NCBI GenBank assembly: GCA_039805725.1
Contig: JBDLTT010000027.1
Span: forward strand, 1 to 16,367
Length of the DNA: 16,367 bases
Origin: Fluviibacter sp039805725
Lineage (GTDB): Bacteria > Pseudomonadota > Gammaproteobacteria > Burkholderiales > Rhodocyclaceae
Direction: 5' to 3'
Positions 7,616-15,835 of the stretch are shown one piece after another (within the stretch, counting starts at the first letter, position 1; each line of letters begins with the position of its first letter). The position numbers were made by a program, and so were the translations under genes. Under the pieces are notes generated by a model. The model was not told the DNA's origin. It saw only the letters and a list, made by a program, of their open reading frames with translations, and did not search any database.

Positions 7616-9028
7616 ATGACTTCAAGCCGCCTATACGCGACCCGCCACCGCCGCTTGATCCTGGCCGTGGTGGCAATGCTGCTGTTTTGCTCCGGCCCCG
7701 TGCATGCGCAGATTGCCCTCTTTTCGCTACCGCGGTTGACCCCCGAGGAAATCATGCCTAACCGCTCGGACTTTCTCACCCAGAAAAGCCTACTGGGCGA
7801 TTGGGGTGGACTAAGACCCTGGCTTGATCAGTATGGCGTGAATTTCACGCTGAACCAGACCAGTGATTACGTCGGCAACACGCGCGGCGGGATCCGACAG
7901 GGCTTTGTCTATGATGGACTGCTTGATCTTGAACTCGATATTGATCTGAACAAAGCACTCGGCTGGCAAGGTGGCAAGCTCCACTTCAGCGGCTACGGTA
8001 TCCAGGGGCAGGATCTTTCAACCCAGTACGTCGGCAGTCTGCTCACTACCACCAACGTCGAATCGAATCCCTCGATTCCCAAAGTCGGTGAGTTATGGTT
8101 TGAACAGAAGCTCTTCGATAATCGACTCGGCATCCGCGCCGGCCTGCTTGAGGCGGATCGCTATTACATCATCAGCCCCACCGCCAACATCTTCGTCAAC
8201 TCCACCTTCGGCTTTCCGGATAGCTGGGAGGCCAACATGCCCGGCAGCGGCCCAGGCTATCCCAATGCAACGCCGGCCATACTGGCGAGCTATGATTTCA
8301 ACGACGACTGGAAAATCACGGCCTCGGTGATGAACGGGATGCCCAACGGCCCGGATACCACCTCGTCTCAATACGGTACCAAACTGCCAATCGGCAACGG
8401 TACGCTTTCCTGGCTCGAAGGCGCGTTCACCCCCGAATGGTCACTCGGCAATCAAGTCTTGCCGGGCTATTACAAACTTGGCGGCTGGTATAACTCGTAC
8501 AGCGTCGACAACGTCACCTTGGCAGACACCGGCCGCATATTCAACAATCCGGTCAACACCACCTATCGCGGCCAATACTCCGTCTACGGCCTGATCGATC
8601 AAGCGCTCTGGCGCGAAGCCAACACCACGACCCAGGGGCTGAATGCATTTGCCCGCGTTACCTATAGCCCGCAGACTGAACGCAACCTCGTCACCTGGTA
8701 TTTCGACACAGGGCTTGCCTACGTTGGTTTGTTCGATGGTCGGCCAGAAGATATCATCGGTCTCGGTTTCGCCTGGGCCAAATTCACCCCATACCTGAAT
8801 GGACAAATCGCCGCACAAAACGCACAGGCCGGCACGCAAACCCCGCTGGCCACTGCTGAATCCATGGTTGAACTCACCTACCAGGCGCCCATTTCTCCCT
8901 GGTTCACGCTGCAGCCCTTTTTCCAGCGCGCCATCAACCCCGGCGGCAAGGCACCCATGCCCAACAATCCAAACCAGGCGATTCCCAGCGCTACCGTTGT
9001 CGGTTTGCGCGCCAACATCGCTTTCTAA
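7616..9028 (+). CDS. Carbohydrate-selective porin, OprB family
   Basis: The 470-residue product has a clear signal peptide (arginine/histidine-rich start, hydrophobic core at about 14-25, predicted cut after VHA at 29-31), giving a mature protein of about 439 residues. The OprB signature LLGDWGGLRPWLDQYGV occupies 59-75, followed by a long aromatic-rich, alternating beta-strand pattern. The protein ends in phenylalanine (LRANIAF), the usual recognition signal for outer-membrane barrel assembly. OprB porins are outer-membrane channels for sugars and related solutes. The ATG at 7616 is the only start that gives a full signal peptide; no clear ribosome binding site precedes it. The gene follows the pckG hairpin closely and converges with ampD over 4 bp. 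The substrate is not predictable here. Confidence 0.9.
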   Translation: MTSSRLYATRHRRLILAVVAMLLFCSGPVHAQIALFSLPRLTPEEIMPNRSDFLTQKSLLGDWGGLRPWLDQYGVNFTLNQTSDYVGNTRGGIRQGFVYDGLLDLELDIDLNKALGWQGGKLHFSGYGIQGQDLSTQYVGSLLTTTNVESNPSIPKVGELWFEQKLFDNRLGIRAGLLEADRYYIISPTANIFVNSTFGFPDSWEANMPGSGPGYPNATPAILASYDFNDDWKITASVMNGMPNGPDTTSSQYGTKLPIGNGTLSWLEGAFTPEWSLGNQVLPGYYKLGGWYNSYSVDNVTLADTGRIFNNPVNTTYRGQYSVYGLIDQALWREANTTTQGLNAFARVTYSPQTERNLVTWYFDTGLAYVGLFDGRPEDIIGLGFAWAKFTPYLNGQIAAQNAQAGTQTPLATAESMVELTYQAPISPWFTLQPFFQRAINPGGKAPMPNNPNQAIPSATVVGLRANIAF

Positions 9029-9032
9029 GATT

Positions 9033-9602
9033 TCAGGGGACCACTCGCCACTCAGGACACGCTGCGCGTACGCGCTCCCAATCGAAACACGGACCCGGAT
9101 CTGTCTTGCGACCCGGTGCGATATACGCGTGACTGGTCAGCGCTTGAATCGGTAATACGTCGCGCAACGCACCGAGCAACGATTGCAACGTCACATACTG
9201 CGCCGCTTCAAAGGCCGTTGCATCATCGCCTTCGAGTTCGATGCCGACTGAAAAATCATTACAACGCTCACGTCCCTGCCAGCTCGATACGCCCGCATGC
9301 CAGGCACGTGCATTCACCGGTACAAACTGAATCAAGGCCCCATCCCGCCGAATAAAAAAGTGGGCAGAGACCTTCAGTTGGGCAATCTCGGCAAAATAGG
9401 GATGTGCGTCCGGGTTCAACTGGTTGGTAAACAGTTGCATCACACCGGGTCCACCAAATTCCCCCGGTGGCAGACTGATCGCGTGAATCACGACAAGGTC
9501 TACGATCGCCTGCGGCGGCCGAGCATCCTGATTGGATGATTCGACACGCCGCGCCGGCAAATACCAGCCGCCCTCCCAAGCCGGATGATGATTACTGGTC
9601 AT
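9033..9602 (-). CDS. ampD: 1,6-anhydro-N-acetylmuramyl-L-alanine amidase
   Basis: From the chosen start the protein has 189 residues, the normal AmpD size, with no signal peptide, as expected for a cytoplasmic enzyme. It removes the peptide from anhydro-muropeptides during murein recycling, and its loss induces AmpC in species with AmpR. Zinc ligands are His40 (VVIHAIS), His158 (SHAYIAPGRKTDPGP) and Asp168. Catalytic residues are Glu122 (VGIELEG) and Lys166. The start is set at 9602 because a GAGGA (9611-9615) sits 8 nt upstream; three other in-frame ATGs (up to 9620) lie over or before that site. The start overlaps the end of the TAXI gene by 11 nt, so the two are probably translationally coupled. 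No ampE or ampR is adjacent. Confidence 0.95.
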   Translation of the reverse strand: MTSNHHPAWEGGWYLPARRVESSNQDARPPQAIVDLVVIHAISLPPGEFGGPGVMQLFTNQLNPDAHPYFAEIAQLKVSAHFFIRRDGALIQFVPVNARAWHAGVSSWQGRERCNDFSVGIELEGDDATAFEAAQYVTLQSLLGALRDVLPIQALTSHAYIAPGRKTDPGPCFDWERVRAACPEWRVVP

Positions 9603-11028
9603 CACCATCATCCTCGACATCCGACAAATCCAGGCGTGTCTTACCAGGGGTCGCCGACTGATAGTTCATGTAGCCGTCGCGGGCAATGCAGTTCCGCACA
9701 TAATCCACTGAACTGCGCAGGGTGTAGTAGTCACCGGCGATCGACTTCGGTACTTTCATCGTCAGCGCCTCGCGTTCCATATCATCAATCTGTGCCAGAT
9801 AAGCCGCCTTCTGCGCCGGGTCGTAATGACTGAGCAATCCCTGCTCAAAGAACTTCAAAGCACCGTACATCCGGTTGATACGGCCGCGAACCCGATTCTT
9901 ATGATAATTCGGCATCGACTTGATAATCGGATATGCCACCGCCAGGAAAGGCAGCAACATCAGCACCAGACGCCGAATAAACTCAGCCAGCCAGAAGGGC
10001 AAGTAATCCATCAGGATCGGCGTGCCCTTCTGGTAGAAAATTTCGGCTTCATGGCTGCGATACAGGCTGTTGTCCTTGAACGCCGGAAACTCGCCTTCGT
10101 GCGCAAAGAAGGTCTGTTTGCCATTAATGTCCCGGGCAGCCATCAGCAACAAGGTCTGAATCGCCGGATGCAAACGGTCATCGATCATCAACTCGGTCGT
10201 CGCGGCAATCAGTGGCAATGGCTGCGCTGGACGGTTCGTCCTCAGATCAAGGCCACCCTCCGGCACTGTGACCATTTCAATCGCCGCAAGCAACCGCGTA
10301 TACGCTTCCGCCCGGTCAAAACCAGACAACTGAAGCCCGTCGATGTGCATGAGCTTCTGGAAATTGGGCGACTCGTAGGTGTCCACCAGGCACATGCCGT
10401 CGAGGTCGCCCTTACGCAGCGCCATAATGGCCTGATCATCCGGCATTCGCCGAAAATTAGCCGACTCGGTATCCAAGCCGTTCATCTGCCACAATTTTTG
10501 CGTGAGCATGTACGTGCCGCTATTGGGGGTACCGACATTAATGGGTCGACCTAATAAGGCTTTTCTGCGTTCGATCGGCGAATCAATCGGCACCGCATTG
10601 CGATAAAAACACCAGAGCGGCTGGTAATTGATGCTGCCCAGCGTCTGGATTCCCGGCGCATGCTTCTCGGCTGCGCCCGACATCACCAGGCCCACCATGA
10701 TCGGATCATTTCGATCCTGCAGACGTTTCACGTTTTCAACGGAACCTTCCGACTCCACCAGATGCAAGGTGATGCCCTGACGCGCAAAGTACGCCTGATA
10801 TTTGCGACCCAACATCTGATTGGAGCTACCTTCGGGTCCGGTCGCCATCCACACCTGGCGCGGCGGCGCCGGATCGGCCATCCAGATGGCGACGACCAGC
10901 AGAATCAACAACAAGGTCAGCGCTGGCCAGGTCTCGGTCACAAAGGCGACAAAGTCATGCCAGGCCTCGACCATGGTTTCGCGGATGGCCTCAATCTGTT
11001 CGGTAATGTCGTCTCTGAATTTGCCCAT
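9592..11028 (-). CDS. Membrane-anchored TAXI-family TRAP-type solute-binding protein
   Basis: The 478-residue product contains a TAXI-family binding domain (about 57-345). It shows MATGPEGSSNQMLG near the start of the domain, INVGTPNSGTYMLTQKLW (163-180) and the DDQAIMALRKGDLDGMC stretch. Unusually, the domain is bounded by two membrane segments, at about 35-51 and 350-370. A cytoplasmic C-terminal region of about 108 residues ends in an acidic tail (EDDGDDQ). Classic TAXI proteins are secreted partners of DctQM-type permeases, but no permease gene is nearby. This form may therefore bind a ligand for sensing or assist another carrier. The ATG at 11028 is preferred because AGGA (11035-11038) sits 6 nt upstream; the in-frame ATG at 11052 has no such site. 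The gene overlaps ampD and is divergent from the symporter gene. Confidence 0.82.
   Translation of the reverse strand: MGKFRDDITEQIEAIRETMVEAWHDFVAFVTETWPALTLLLILLVVAIWMADPAPPRQVWMATGPEGSSNQMLGRKYQAYFARQGITLHLVESEGSVENVKRLQDRNDPIMVGLVMSGAAEKHAPGIQTLGSINYQPLWCFYRNAVPIDSPIERRKALLGRPINVGTPNSGTYMLTQKLWQMNGLDTESANFRRMPDDQAIMALRKGDLDGMCLVDTYESPNFQKLMHIDGLQLSGFDRAEAYTRLLAAIEMVTVPEGGLDLRTNRPAQPLPLIAATTELMIDDRLHPAIQTLLLMAARDINGKQTFFAHEGEFPAFKDNSLYRSHEAEIFYQKGTPILMDYLPFWLAEFIRRLVLMLLPFLAVAYPIIKSMPNYHKNRVRGRINRMYGALKFFEQGLLSHYDPAQKAAYLAQIDDMEREALTMKVPKSIAGDYYTLRSSVDYVRNCIARDGYMNYQSATPGKTRLDLSDVEDDGDDQ
9611..9615 (-). promoter_or_regulatory. Shine-Dalgarno deciding the ampD start
   Basis: GAGGA read on the minus strand lies inside the last codons of the TAXI gene, 8 nt before the ATG at 9602. 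It favours that start over the three upstream in-frame ATGs. Confidence 0.6.
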
Positions 11029-11034
11029 AGCCCA

Positions 11035-11038
11035 TCCT
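11035..11038 (-). promoter_or_regulatory. Shine-Dalgarno deciding the TAXI gene start
   Basis: AGGA read on the minus strand lies 6 nt before the ATG at 11028. The alternative ATG at 11052 has no purine-rich site upstream, so the shorter protein is preferred. Confidence 0.55.
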
Positions 11039-11087
11039 GAATGGATCTTCATGCGTTCCGCCGAAGACTATCGGATAATTGTGCCTT

Positions 11088-12422
11088 ATGAACAGCGTCC
11101 CGTCTTCAAATACCCCTTTGCCAAAGCAGGGCGCCCATCGCGTTGCCATCGCCGCGTGCTACGGCACGTTTCTGGAATGGTACGACTTCCTGACCTTTGC
11201 CGCGCTCGCGGTCTGGTTTGGCCCGCTGTTCTTTCCGCCCGAAGACCCCACCGCCGGCCTCCTGGCCAGCCTGGCGACCTTTGGTGCCGGTATGATCGTG
11301 CGCCCCCTGGGGGCTGCACTCTTCGGCTCGCTCGGCGATCGTATCGGTCGTCGCAAAGTCTTTATGATCACCATCGTGTTGATGGGAGGCGCCACGCTCG
11401 CCGTGGGGTTGCTCCCCACCTATGCCCAGGCCGGCCTCTGGGCATCGGGATTGCTGCTGATGCTACGGCTTCTGCAAGGGCTCTCCGCCGGTGGCGAAAT
11501 TGGCGGTAGCGCGGTGTACCTCACCGAACACGCACCGGTGCGCTCACGGGGTTTGTTCACCAGCGTGCTTCAGCTCATGGGGCCGCTGGGCATTCTGGCT
11601 TCGACCTTGCAGATCGCCTGGTTGCAGCAGGTACTGACACCGGAAGAATTCCTGGTGTGGGGCTGGCGTGTGCCGTTCTGGGTGTCATTTTTGCTACTGC
11701 TGATTTCGATCAAAGCCCGCATCGCACTGCACGAGACCCCGGTCTTTCATCAACTCCAGGCGCAAGCACAGCTCTCGCGCACACCGCTGCGCGACTGCTT
11801 TCGCGATCGCCAAACGCTCGCCCGCATGGGCATTCTGTTTCTGTGCATTTCAGCCGGCGGTGGCGTGCTGTTCTTTTCAGCGCAGGTGTACAGCGGCGTC
11901 TTTCTCAAAACCATCGCCCAACTGCATGGCGCCGAGAGCAGTCTGCTCGTCGCCATCGGTACCATGGTGCTCTTTCCGCTCACGCTCTTCGCCGGCTGGC
12001 TATCGGACCGAATTGGGCGCCGCCCCGTCGTTATCGCTGGCTTGGCCATTGGCTGCCTCAGCATCTACCCCGTCTTTCATCAATGGCTCGCGCTGAGCCA
12101 GGTGCCGACCAATGCGCCCTTCTGGCCAGCTGCGCTGCTCATGATGGTATTAACGGTGCCGCTGGCGCTGGTGACCGGCCCACAAACAGCACTGCTTGCC
12201 GAACTCTTTCCGGCACGCACGCGCTACAGTGCCGCCGCGCTCCCGCATAACCTGGCAGCCGGCTGGATCGGCGGTTTGTTACCCTTCATCGTGACGCTGA
12301 TTAACGAGCGCTCTGGTAACCCTTTGGCAGGGCTGTGGTATCCGACGGTACTGCTGGGCCTCGCGCTCCTGGTCGCACTGCGCTGGTTACCCGAAACGCG
12401 TGGCAACGACCTCAGTAAGTGA
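11088..12422 (+). CDS. Major facilitator superfamily transporter, metabolite:H+ symporter type
   Basis: The 444-residue protein has about twelve hydrophobic segments and the features of the metabolite:H+ symporter branch (ShiA/KgtP/ProP relatives). GTFLEWYDF (27-35) lies in the first membrane segment. The loop motif GSLGDRIGRRK (80-90) is repeated in the second half as GWLSDRIGRR. RLLQGLSAGGEIGGS lies in the fourth segment. Such carriers import organic acids, osmolytes or similar solutes with protons; the substrate cannot be told. The ATG at 11088 is chosen; a TTG three codons earlier is the only longer option. No ribosome binding site is visible, and a GATAAT (11074-11079) sits close to the start, so the mRNA may have little or no leader. 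The 59-bp region shared with the TAXI gene holds both promoters. Confidence 0.88.
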   Translation: MNSVPSSNTPLPKQGAHRVAIAACYGTFLEWYDFLTFAALAVWFGPLFFPPEDPTAGLLASLATFGAGMIVRPLGAALFGSLGDRIGRRKVFMITIVLMGGATLAVGLLPTYAQAGLWASGLLLMLRLLQGLSAGGEIGGSAVYLTEHAPVRSRGLFTSVLQLMGPLGILASTLQIAWLQQVLTPEEFLVWGWRVPFWVSFLLLLISIKARIALHETPVFHQLQAQAQLSRTPLRDCFRDRQTLARMGILFLCISAGGGVLFFSAQVYSGVFLKTIAQLHGAESSLLVAIGTMVLFPLTLFAGWLSDRIGRRPVVIAGLAIGCLSIYPVFHQWLALSQVPTNAPFWPAALLMMVLTVPLALVTGPQTALLAELFPARTRYSAAALPHNLAAGWIGGLLPFIVTLINERSGNPLAGLWYPTVLLGLALLVALRWLPETRGNDLSK

Positions 12423-12430
12423 CGACTGGA

Positions 12431-13039
12431 TCAACCCCAGCTGCGCACGCGCCCCGTGTCGATATGCACGAACTGCTCGCGCGGGTAATACCCTACCCCT
12501 CCTGCCTGTAATGACAACGCGGCATCGCGCAGTTCGGCCAGCGGCACACCGGGGATGCGCACGTCAATCGCCTTGCCTTCCATGTGCAAGCTGCGCTTGG
12601 CGACACCACCGCCGCGCGAATTGCGCAGATGATCATTCGTCTCCGGACAGCGATATCCGGAAATCACTTCAAAGGCCCCCAGCGACTGACCACCCAGGGC
12701 GCGCCGGACGTCATGCAGCAAATCAAACAACTGCGGATCCATCTGCCCAACGGTGCCTGAATAATGATCCCGTAGAAAACGGTTCAAGGAGGTCAGCGCG
12801 TCCGGCACATACTGCCCATCGACGGCGTAGACGAGATGAATCCGCTCGCGCGTATGCGTATGGTCAAAGGCCAACGCGCGACCGGCAGCCAGGGTCGCCG
12901 CCGCACTCCGCGTCACAGACTGCGAATACGGCGCAGCCTGCGCCCGATTCATGGCGGCTAGCGGCAACGCCACACCGCCCGCCGTTAATTTGACGGCCTG
13001 TGTTAGAAAGCCGCGTCGGTCAAATCGTTTTGATTTCAT
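12431..13039 (-). CDS. mepK: MepK-like murein DD/LD-endopeptidase (YcbK, DUF882, M15-type)
   Basis: The 202-residue protein starts with a twin-arginine signal (FDRRGFLTQ at 6-14, hydrophobic stretch, AQAA at 33-36) and is thus predicted to be exported folded. The catalytic domain (about 60-202) carries the zinc motif SLHMEGKAID (His152, Asp159) and the second histidine in FVHIDTG (His192). FEVISGYRCPETN lies before it. E. coli MepK, formerly YcbK, cleaves meso-diaminopimelate 3-3 cross-links, the product of L,D-transpeptidases. Here the gene follows such a transpeptidase by only 9 nt, the same pairing as ycbB-ycbK in enterobacteria. No Shine-Dalgarno is evident, so translational coupling to the upstream gene is likely. 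The gene converges with the symporter gene over 8 bp. Confidence 0.88.
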   Translation of the reverse strand: MKSKRFDRRGFLTQAVKLTAGGVALPLAAMNRAQAAPYSQSVTRSAAATLAAGRALAFDHTHTRERIHLVYAVDGQYVPDALTSLNRFLRDHYSGTVGQMDPQLFDLLHDVRRALGGQSLGAFEVISGYRCPETNDHLRNSRGGGVAKRSLHMEGKAIDVRIPGVPLAELRDAALSLQAGGVGYYPREQFVHIDTGRVRSWG

Positions 13040-13048
13040 AGGGTTATT

Positions 13049-14635
13049 TTAGTCCAATGACGCAGAATTACCAGCGCGAGCCAGCAGCGTCTGGCTATAA
13101 CGCTGCAACGCCGCTTTCAGTTTACGGTCGTGCCCGTAGATATCCCCATAAAAGTAAATCGCGCCACCGCGCTGCTTCACAATCGCGGTGCCGTAGGCAA
13201 TCACCACCATGATCGGGGTTTTTAACCGGATCGTGCGCGATTTGCCGCTTTCCATCGCTTCCCGAATCCGCTCCTGGGTCCATTCCGGTTCATCTTTAAG
13301 CACAAACTCGGCCAAGGCCACCGGGCTCTCGACCCGGATACAGCCATGACTGAAGTCACGTCGATCGCGCTGGAACAATCCGACCGAGGGCGTGTGATGC
13401 ATGTAGATATTGTCGTTATTCGGGAAGATGAATTTGATATCGCCTAGCGCATTCTGTGCGCCCGGGCGCTGACGAATACGCGCTTCGCCCCGTTGCACAG
13501 CCGCCAGTTGCTCATCATTCAACGAGGTCACCACCTCACCCGACCGGGTCACGATCTCGAAGCCCTGGCGATCAAAGTAACCGGGATCCCGCCGTAACTT
13601 CGGCACCGTCTCGCCACGCGCAATGGACGGCGGCACGTTCCAGTAGGGGCTGAACTCAATCATCCGCATCTGCTCGTTAAACATCGGCGTTCGCGTATTT
13701 AATGACTTGCCCACAATGACATTCATCTGTAGTGGAATCTGCACCTGGCTACCATCGATCTCCAGGCCACGTAATTCGAATTCCGGCAGATTCACCACCA
13801 GCATCCTTTTATCCACCATCAACGGCGTCCAGCGCAGCCGTTCCATGGTCAGCACAATCTGCTCCACACGCGTTGACGGGGGGGTATTCAGTTGTTCAAA
13901 CGTACCCTTGCCAATCACCCCGTCTGGCGTCAGGCCATGCCGTTGCTGAAACAACTTCATACCATCGACCAGTGGCCCCTGGTAACGATCGGTGGCGACA
14001 AAATCCACCGGCAGGTCACCCAGCGAGATCAGGCGCGCCGCCAGCTTTTGCGTGCCAGCATACGCGGCGCCCGGTTCAAGTTTGGTCGCTGGCAATGGCG
14101 GCAAAGACCCAACCCAGGCCGGGTCCGATTCCAACGCCCGATATCGCTTCAGCCAGGGCCGCAGCGCCTGATAGAGCGGAAACTGCGGCGTCGCTGCTTT
14201 GACGGCCAGATCCAGATTGCCTGCTGCCAGCGCCTCATCCAGCACCGCCGTCACGTTCAGCGTTTTCGGCGGCACCGTGAAATTGGCATACACCGAGGCC
14301 GGGTCGACGCGACCATAGTGCAGATCATGCAAATAACGGCGCATCGCCTGGGTCAACGCCTCGGCCAACGCGGTTTGCGCGCTGCCGGGCAACGCCGCGC
14401 CCTCACGGGCAGCCTCTACCCGTTTGCTCAATCCGGCAGCATCATAATCTGCCGGAATCAAACCCTCATCACCCGCCTGCTGGAGGATTTTGATGGCCGA
14501 CAAGGCCACGGGTGCCGGCCGCCCCTGACGCAGCCAGGCGCTATCCGCAGCGAACGCCCAACCCGAGGTCAACAGACACAGGACGAGCACGAAGCGTCGC
14601 CAAACCAACCACTGCATTCCTGAGTTCAATTTCAT
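13049..14635 (-). CDS. ldtD: Murein L,D-transpeptidase, YcbB/LdtD type
   Basis: The 528-residue periplasmic enzyme makes 3-3 (diaminopimelate to diaminopimelate) cross-links in murein. A signal peptide occupies about 1-30 (ends AFAA). A helical scaffold domain follows (about 40-180), then a peptidoglycan-binding repeat at about 195-250 (LFQQRHGLTPDGVIGKGTFEQLN region). The YkuD catalytic domain (about 275-465) has HHTP (413-416) and SHGCIRVE with the nucleophile Cys432. Domain order and catalytic motifs match E. coli YcbB (615 residues), though this protein is shorter. A strong ribosome site (GGAGGAG) precedes the ATG. The gene sits 37 nt after the acyltransferase gene and 9 nt before mepK on the same strand, consistent with one transcript. 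In E. coli this enzyme class allows beta-lactam bypass when overproduced. Confidence 0.93.
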   Translation of the reverse strand: MKLNSGMQWLVWRRFVLVLCLLTSGWAFAADSAWLRQGRPAPVALSAIKILQQAGDEGLIPADYDAAGLSKRVEAAREGAALPGSAQTALAEALTQAMRRYLHDLHYGRVDPASVYANFTVPPKTLNVTAVLDEALAAGNLDLAVKAATPQFPLYQALRPWLKRYRALESDPAWVGSLPPLPATKLEPGAAYAGTQKLAARLISLGDLPVDFVATDRYQGPLVDGMKLFQQRHGLTPDGVIGKGTFEQLNTPPSTRVEQIVLTMERLRWTPLMVDKRMLVVNLPEFELRGLEIDGSQVQIPLQMNVIVGKSLNTRTPMFNEQMRMIEFSPYWNVPPSIARGETVPKLRRDPGYFDRQGFEIVTRSGEVVTSLNDEQLAAVQRGEARIRQRPGAQNALGDIKFIFPNNDNIYMHHTPSVGLFQRDRRDFSHGCIRVESPVALAEFVLKDEPEWTQERIREAMESGKSRTIRLKTPIMVVIAYGTAIVKQRGGAIYFYGDIYGHDRKLKAALQRYSQTLLARAGNSASLD

Positions 14636-14642
14636 GCGTCTG

Positions 14643-14649
14643 CTCCTCC
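14643..14649 (-). promoter_or_regulatory. Strong Shine-Dalgarno of the L,D-transpeptidase gene
   Basis: GGAGGAG read on the minus strand, 7 nt before the ATG at 14635. It is the clearest ribosome site in this run of genes and confirms the start. Confidence 0.7.
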
Positions 14650-14672
14650 GACATTCAGAACCCGATGAACCC

Positions 14673-15755
14673 TTACCGTATTCGCCGACTCAGCGCCAAC
14701 CCCTGGCGCTCGACCACACGATAAAACCTATCCGCCACCAGCATACTCCCCAACCAGGCCACCAGCATCGCAATCACACCTTCCCTAGGCGACGTCCAAT
14801 CGAATCGATCCTGCGCCGCGTTGACCAGCATGCTCACCGGAAAGTGCAGCAGAAAGAGAGCATACGATGTCGCGCCCAGGTAATGAATACCCGCGCCGAC
14901 CCGACCTTCCCAAATGGCCAGTGTGGCCGTCGCACGTCCGATCGGGTGGCTTGCTAGCCAGAGCAAGCCGGCCGTCAGCAGAATCACCACCAGGCGGCCA
15001 TTCATGGTCGTCAACAGCTGCCAACTGAGGACCCCCATCACAGCCATGAGCACCCAGCGCACCCAGCACAAATCGACGGCCTCTTGGGTATGACGAAGGC
15101 TGAGCCAGCCGATCAGCAAACCCACGCCATAGGCATTGTAAAAATAAGGTGCCCAGTTATCCCAGTCCTGCCAGGTGCGAATCCACACCAGCGAGGCAGC
15201 AGTCAACAAGCCGATCAATAGCGGCGCCCAGCCCGGCCAGCGCAAGGCCTGCGCGGTCCAGAGCAGCAGCACCGTCAGCAGAAACAACTGAAAATCGATC
15301 GCCACGTACCAGACACCGGTCGAGAGCGCATCATGACCCAGCACCGCATGCACCAGTAACCAGTGCGTCACATACTGCGTCAGCCCGGCCTGCGCCGGCA
15401 AAATCGGGTCATCAGTCCAGAAGCGCGCCAGTTCGGCGGCCAGCACCGCCAGGGTTATCGCCACGCCAAAAGGCCAGACCAGACGCACGTAACGTTTAGC
15501 GACCAGGCTCCAGGGACGATCGAGCAAGGCTGGTTTGCCGCACAGCGCCTGCGCGGTCAAAAAGCCGGCCAAGACCAGAAAAACCTGCACCGCCCAACGG
15601 CCATAGTAAAGGAACCAGGCCACGAGATCCGGCGCCGCCTGCGTTGCAGACGCGGCCATCGGACCATAAGAGACGAGATGGTGGATCACGATGATTTGCG
15701 CCGCCAGCGCCTTTAAACCATCGACCAGCAGCGATCGATCCAGCCGTTGTGACAC
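14673..15755 (-). CDS. Acyltransferase-3 family membrane protein
   Basis: From the chosen GTG start the protein has 360 residues with about ten hydrophobic segments. DGLKALAAQIIVIHH (12-26) at the N-terminus contains the conserved histidines of acyltransferase-3 (OafA/NodX-like) proteins, and VQVFLVLAGFLTAQAL follows in the next membrane segments. Such proteins O-acylate cell-surface sugars or other envelope molecules; the acceptor here is unknown. The frame is open up to 15839, but codons 1-18 of that longer version are the tRNA fragment read as protein, so an upstream start is an artefact. GGGAG (15764-15768) lies 8 nt before GTG 15755, which sets the start. The gene heads a likely operon with the L,D-transpeptidase and mepK. 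Its upstream DNA was replaced when the element inserted. Confidence 0.85.
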   Translation of the reverse strand: MSQRLDRSLLVDGLKALAAQIIVIHHLVSYGPMAASATQAAPDLVAWFLYYGRWAVQVFLVLAGFLTAQALCGKPALLDRPWSLVAKRYVRLVWPFGVAITLAVLAAELARFWTDDPILPAQAGLTQYVTHWLLVHAVLGHDALSTGVWYVAIDFQLFLLTVLLLWTAQALRWPGWAPLLIGLLTAASLVWIRTWQDWDNWAPYFYNAYGVGLLIGWLSLRHTQEAVDLCWVRWVLMAVMGVLSWQLLTTMNGRLVVILLTAGLLWLASHPIGRATATLAIWEGRVGAGIHYLGATSYALFLLHFPVSMLVNAAQDRFDWTSPREGVIAMLVAWLGSMLVADRFYRVVERQGLALSRRIR

Positions 15756-15763
15756 AGACACAA

Positions 15764-15768
15764 CTCCC
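15764..15768 (-). promoter_or_regulatory. Shine-Dalgarno deciding the acyltransferase start
   Basis: GGGAG read on the minus strand lies 8 nt before the GTG at 15755. An earlier GTG (15761) would be too close to it and TTG 15770 lies upstream of it. Confidence 0.55.
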
Positions 15769-15786
15769 AAGATCGCTCGCCATAAA

Positions 15787-15835
15787 TGGTCGGGGTGAGA
15801 GGATTCGAACCTCCGGCCTCTACGTCCCGAACGTA
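15787..15835 (-). other. Attachment site: 3' fragment of tRNA-Pro(CGG)
   Basis: Read on the minus strand, these 49 nt match the 3' part of a proline tRNA. They hold most of the anticodon arm (TACG, loop TTCGGGA with anticodon CGG, CGTAG) and a five-nt variable loop. The T arm GGAGG-TTCGAAT-CCTCT follows, then the acceptor strand CACCCCG, discriminator A and encoded CCA (15787-15789). The D arm and 5' acceptor strand are missing: DNA to the right of 15835 has no tRNA character. The match ends exactly at the edge of the dyad TACGT-N5-ACGTA (15821-15835) formed by the anticodon stem-loop, a typical core site for tyrosine recombinases. This is therefore the displaced host copy left at one end of an integrated element. 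The intact tRNA should lie at the other end. Confidence 0.85.

Noticed and set aside
9826..10554. Open frame of 242 codons antisense to the TAXI gene
   Set aside because: The TAXI frame has clear family motifs and a ribosome site; the antisense frame has neither.
11029..11087. Defined -35/-10 promoters for the TAXI and symporter genes
   Set aside because: Only a GATAAT near the symporter start stands out, and no -35 at suitable distance was found on either strand.
15787..15835. Functional tRNA-Pro gene
   Set aside because: The D arm, the 5' acceptor strand and the first base pair of the anticodon stem are missing.
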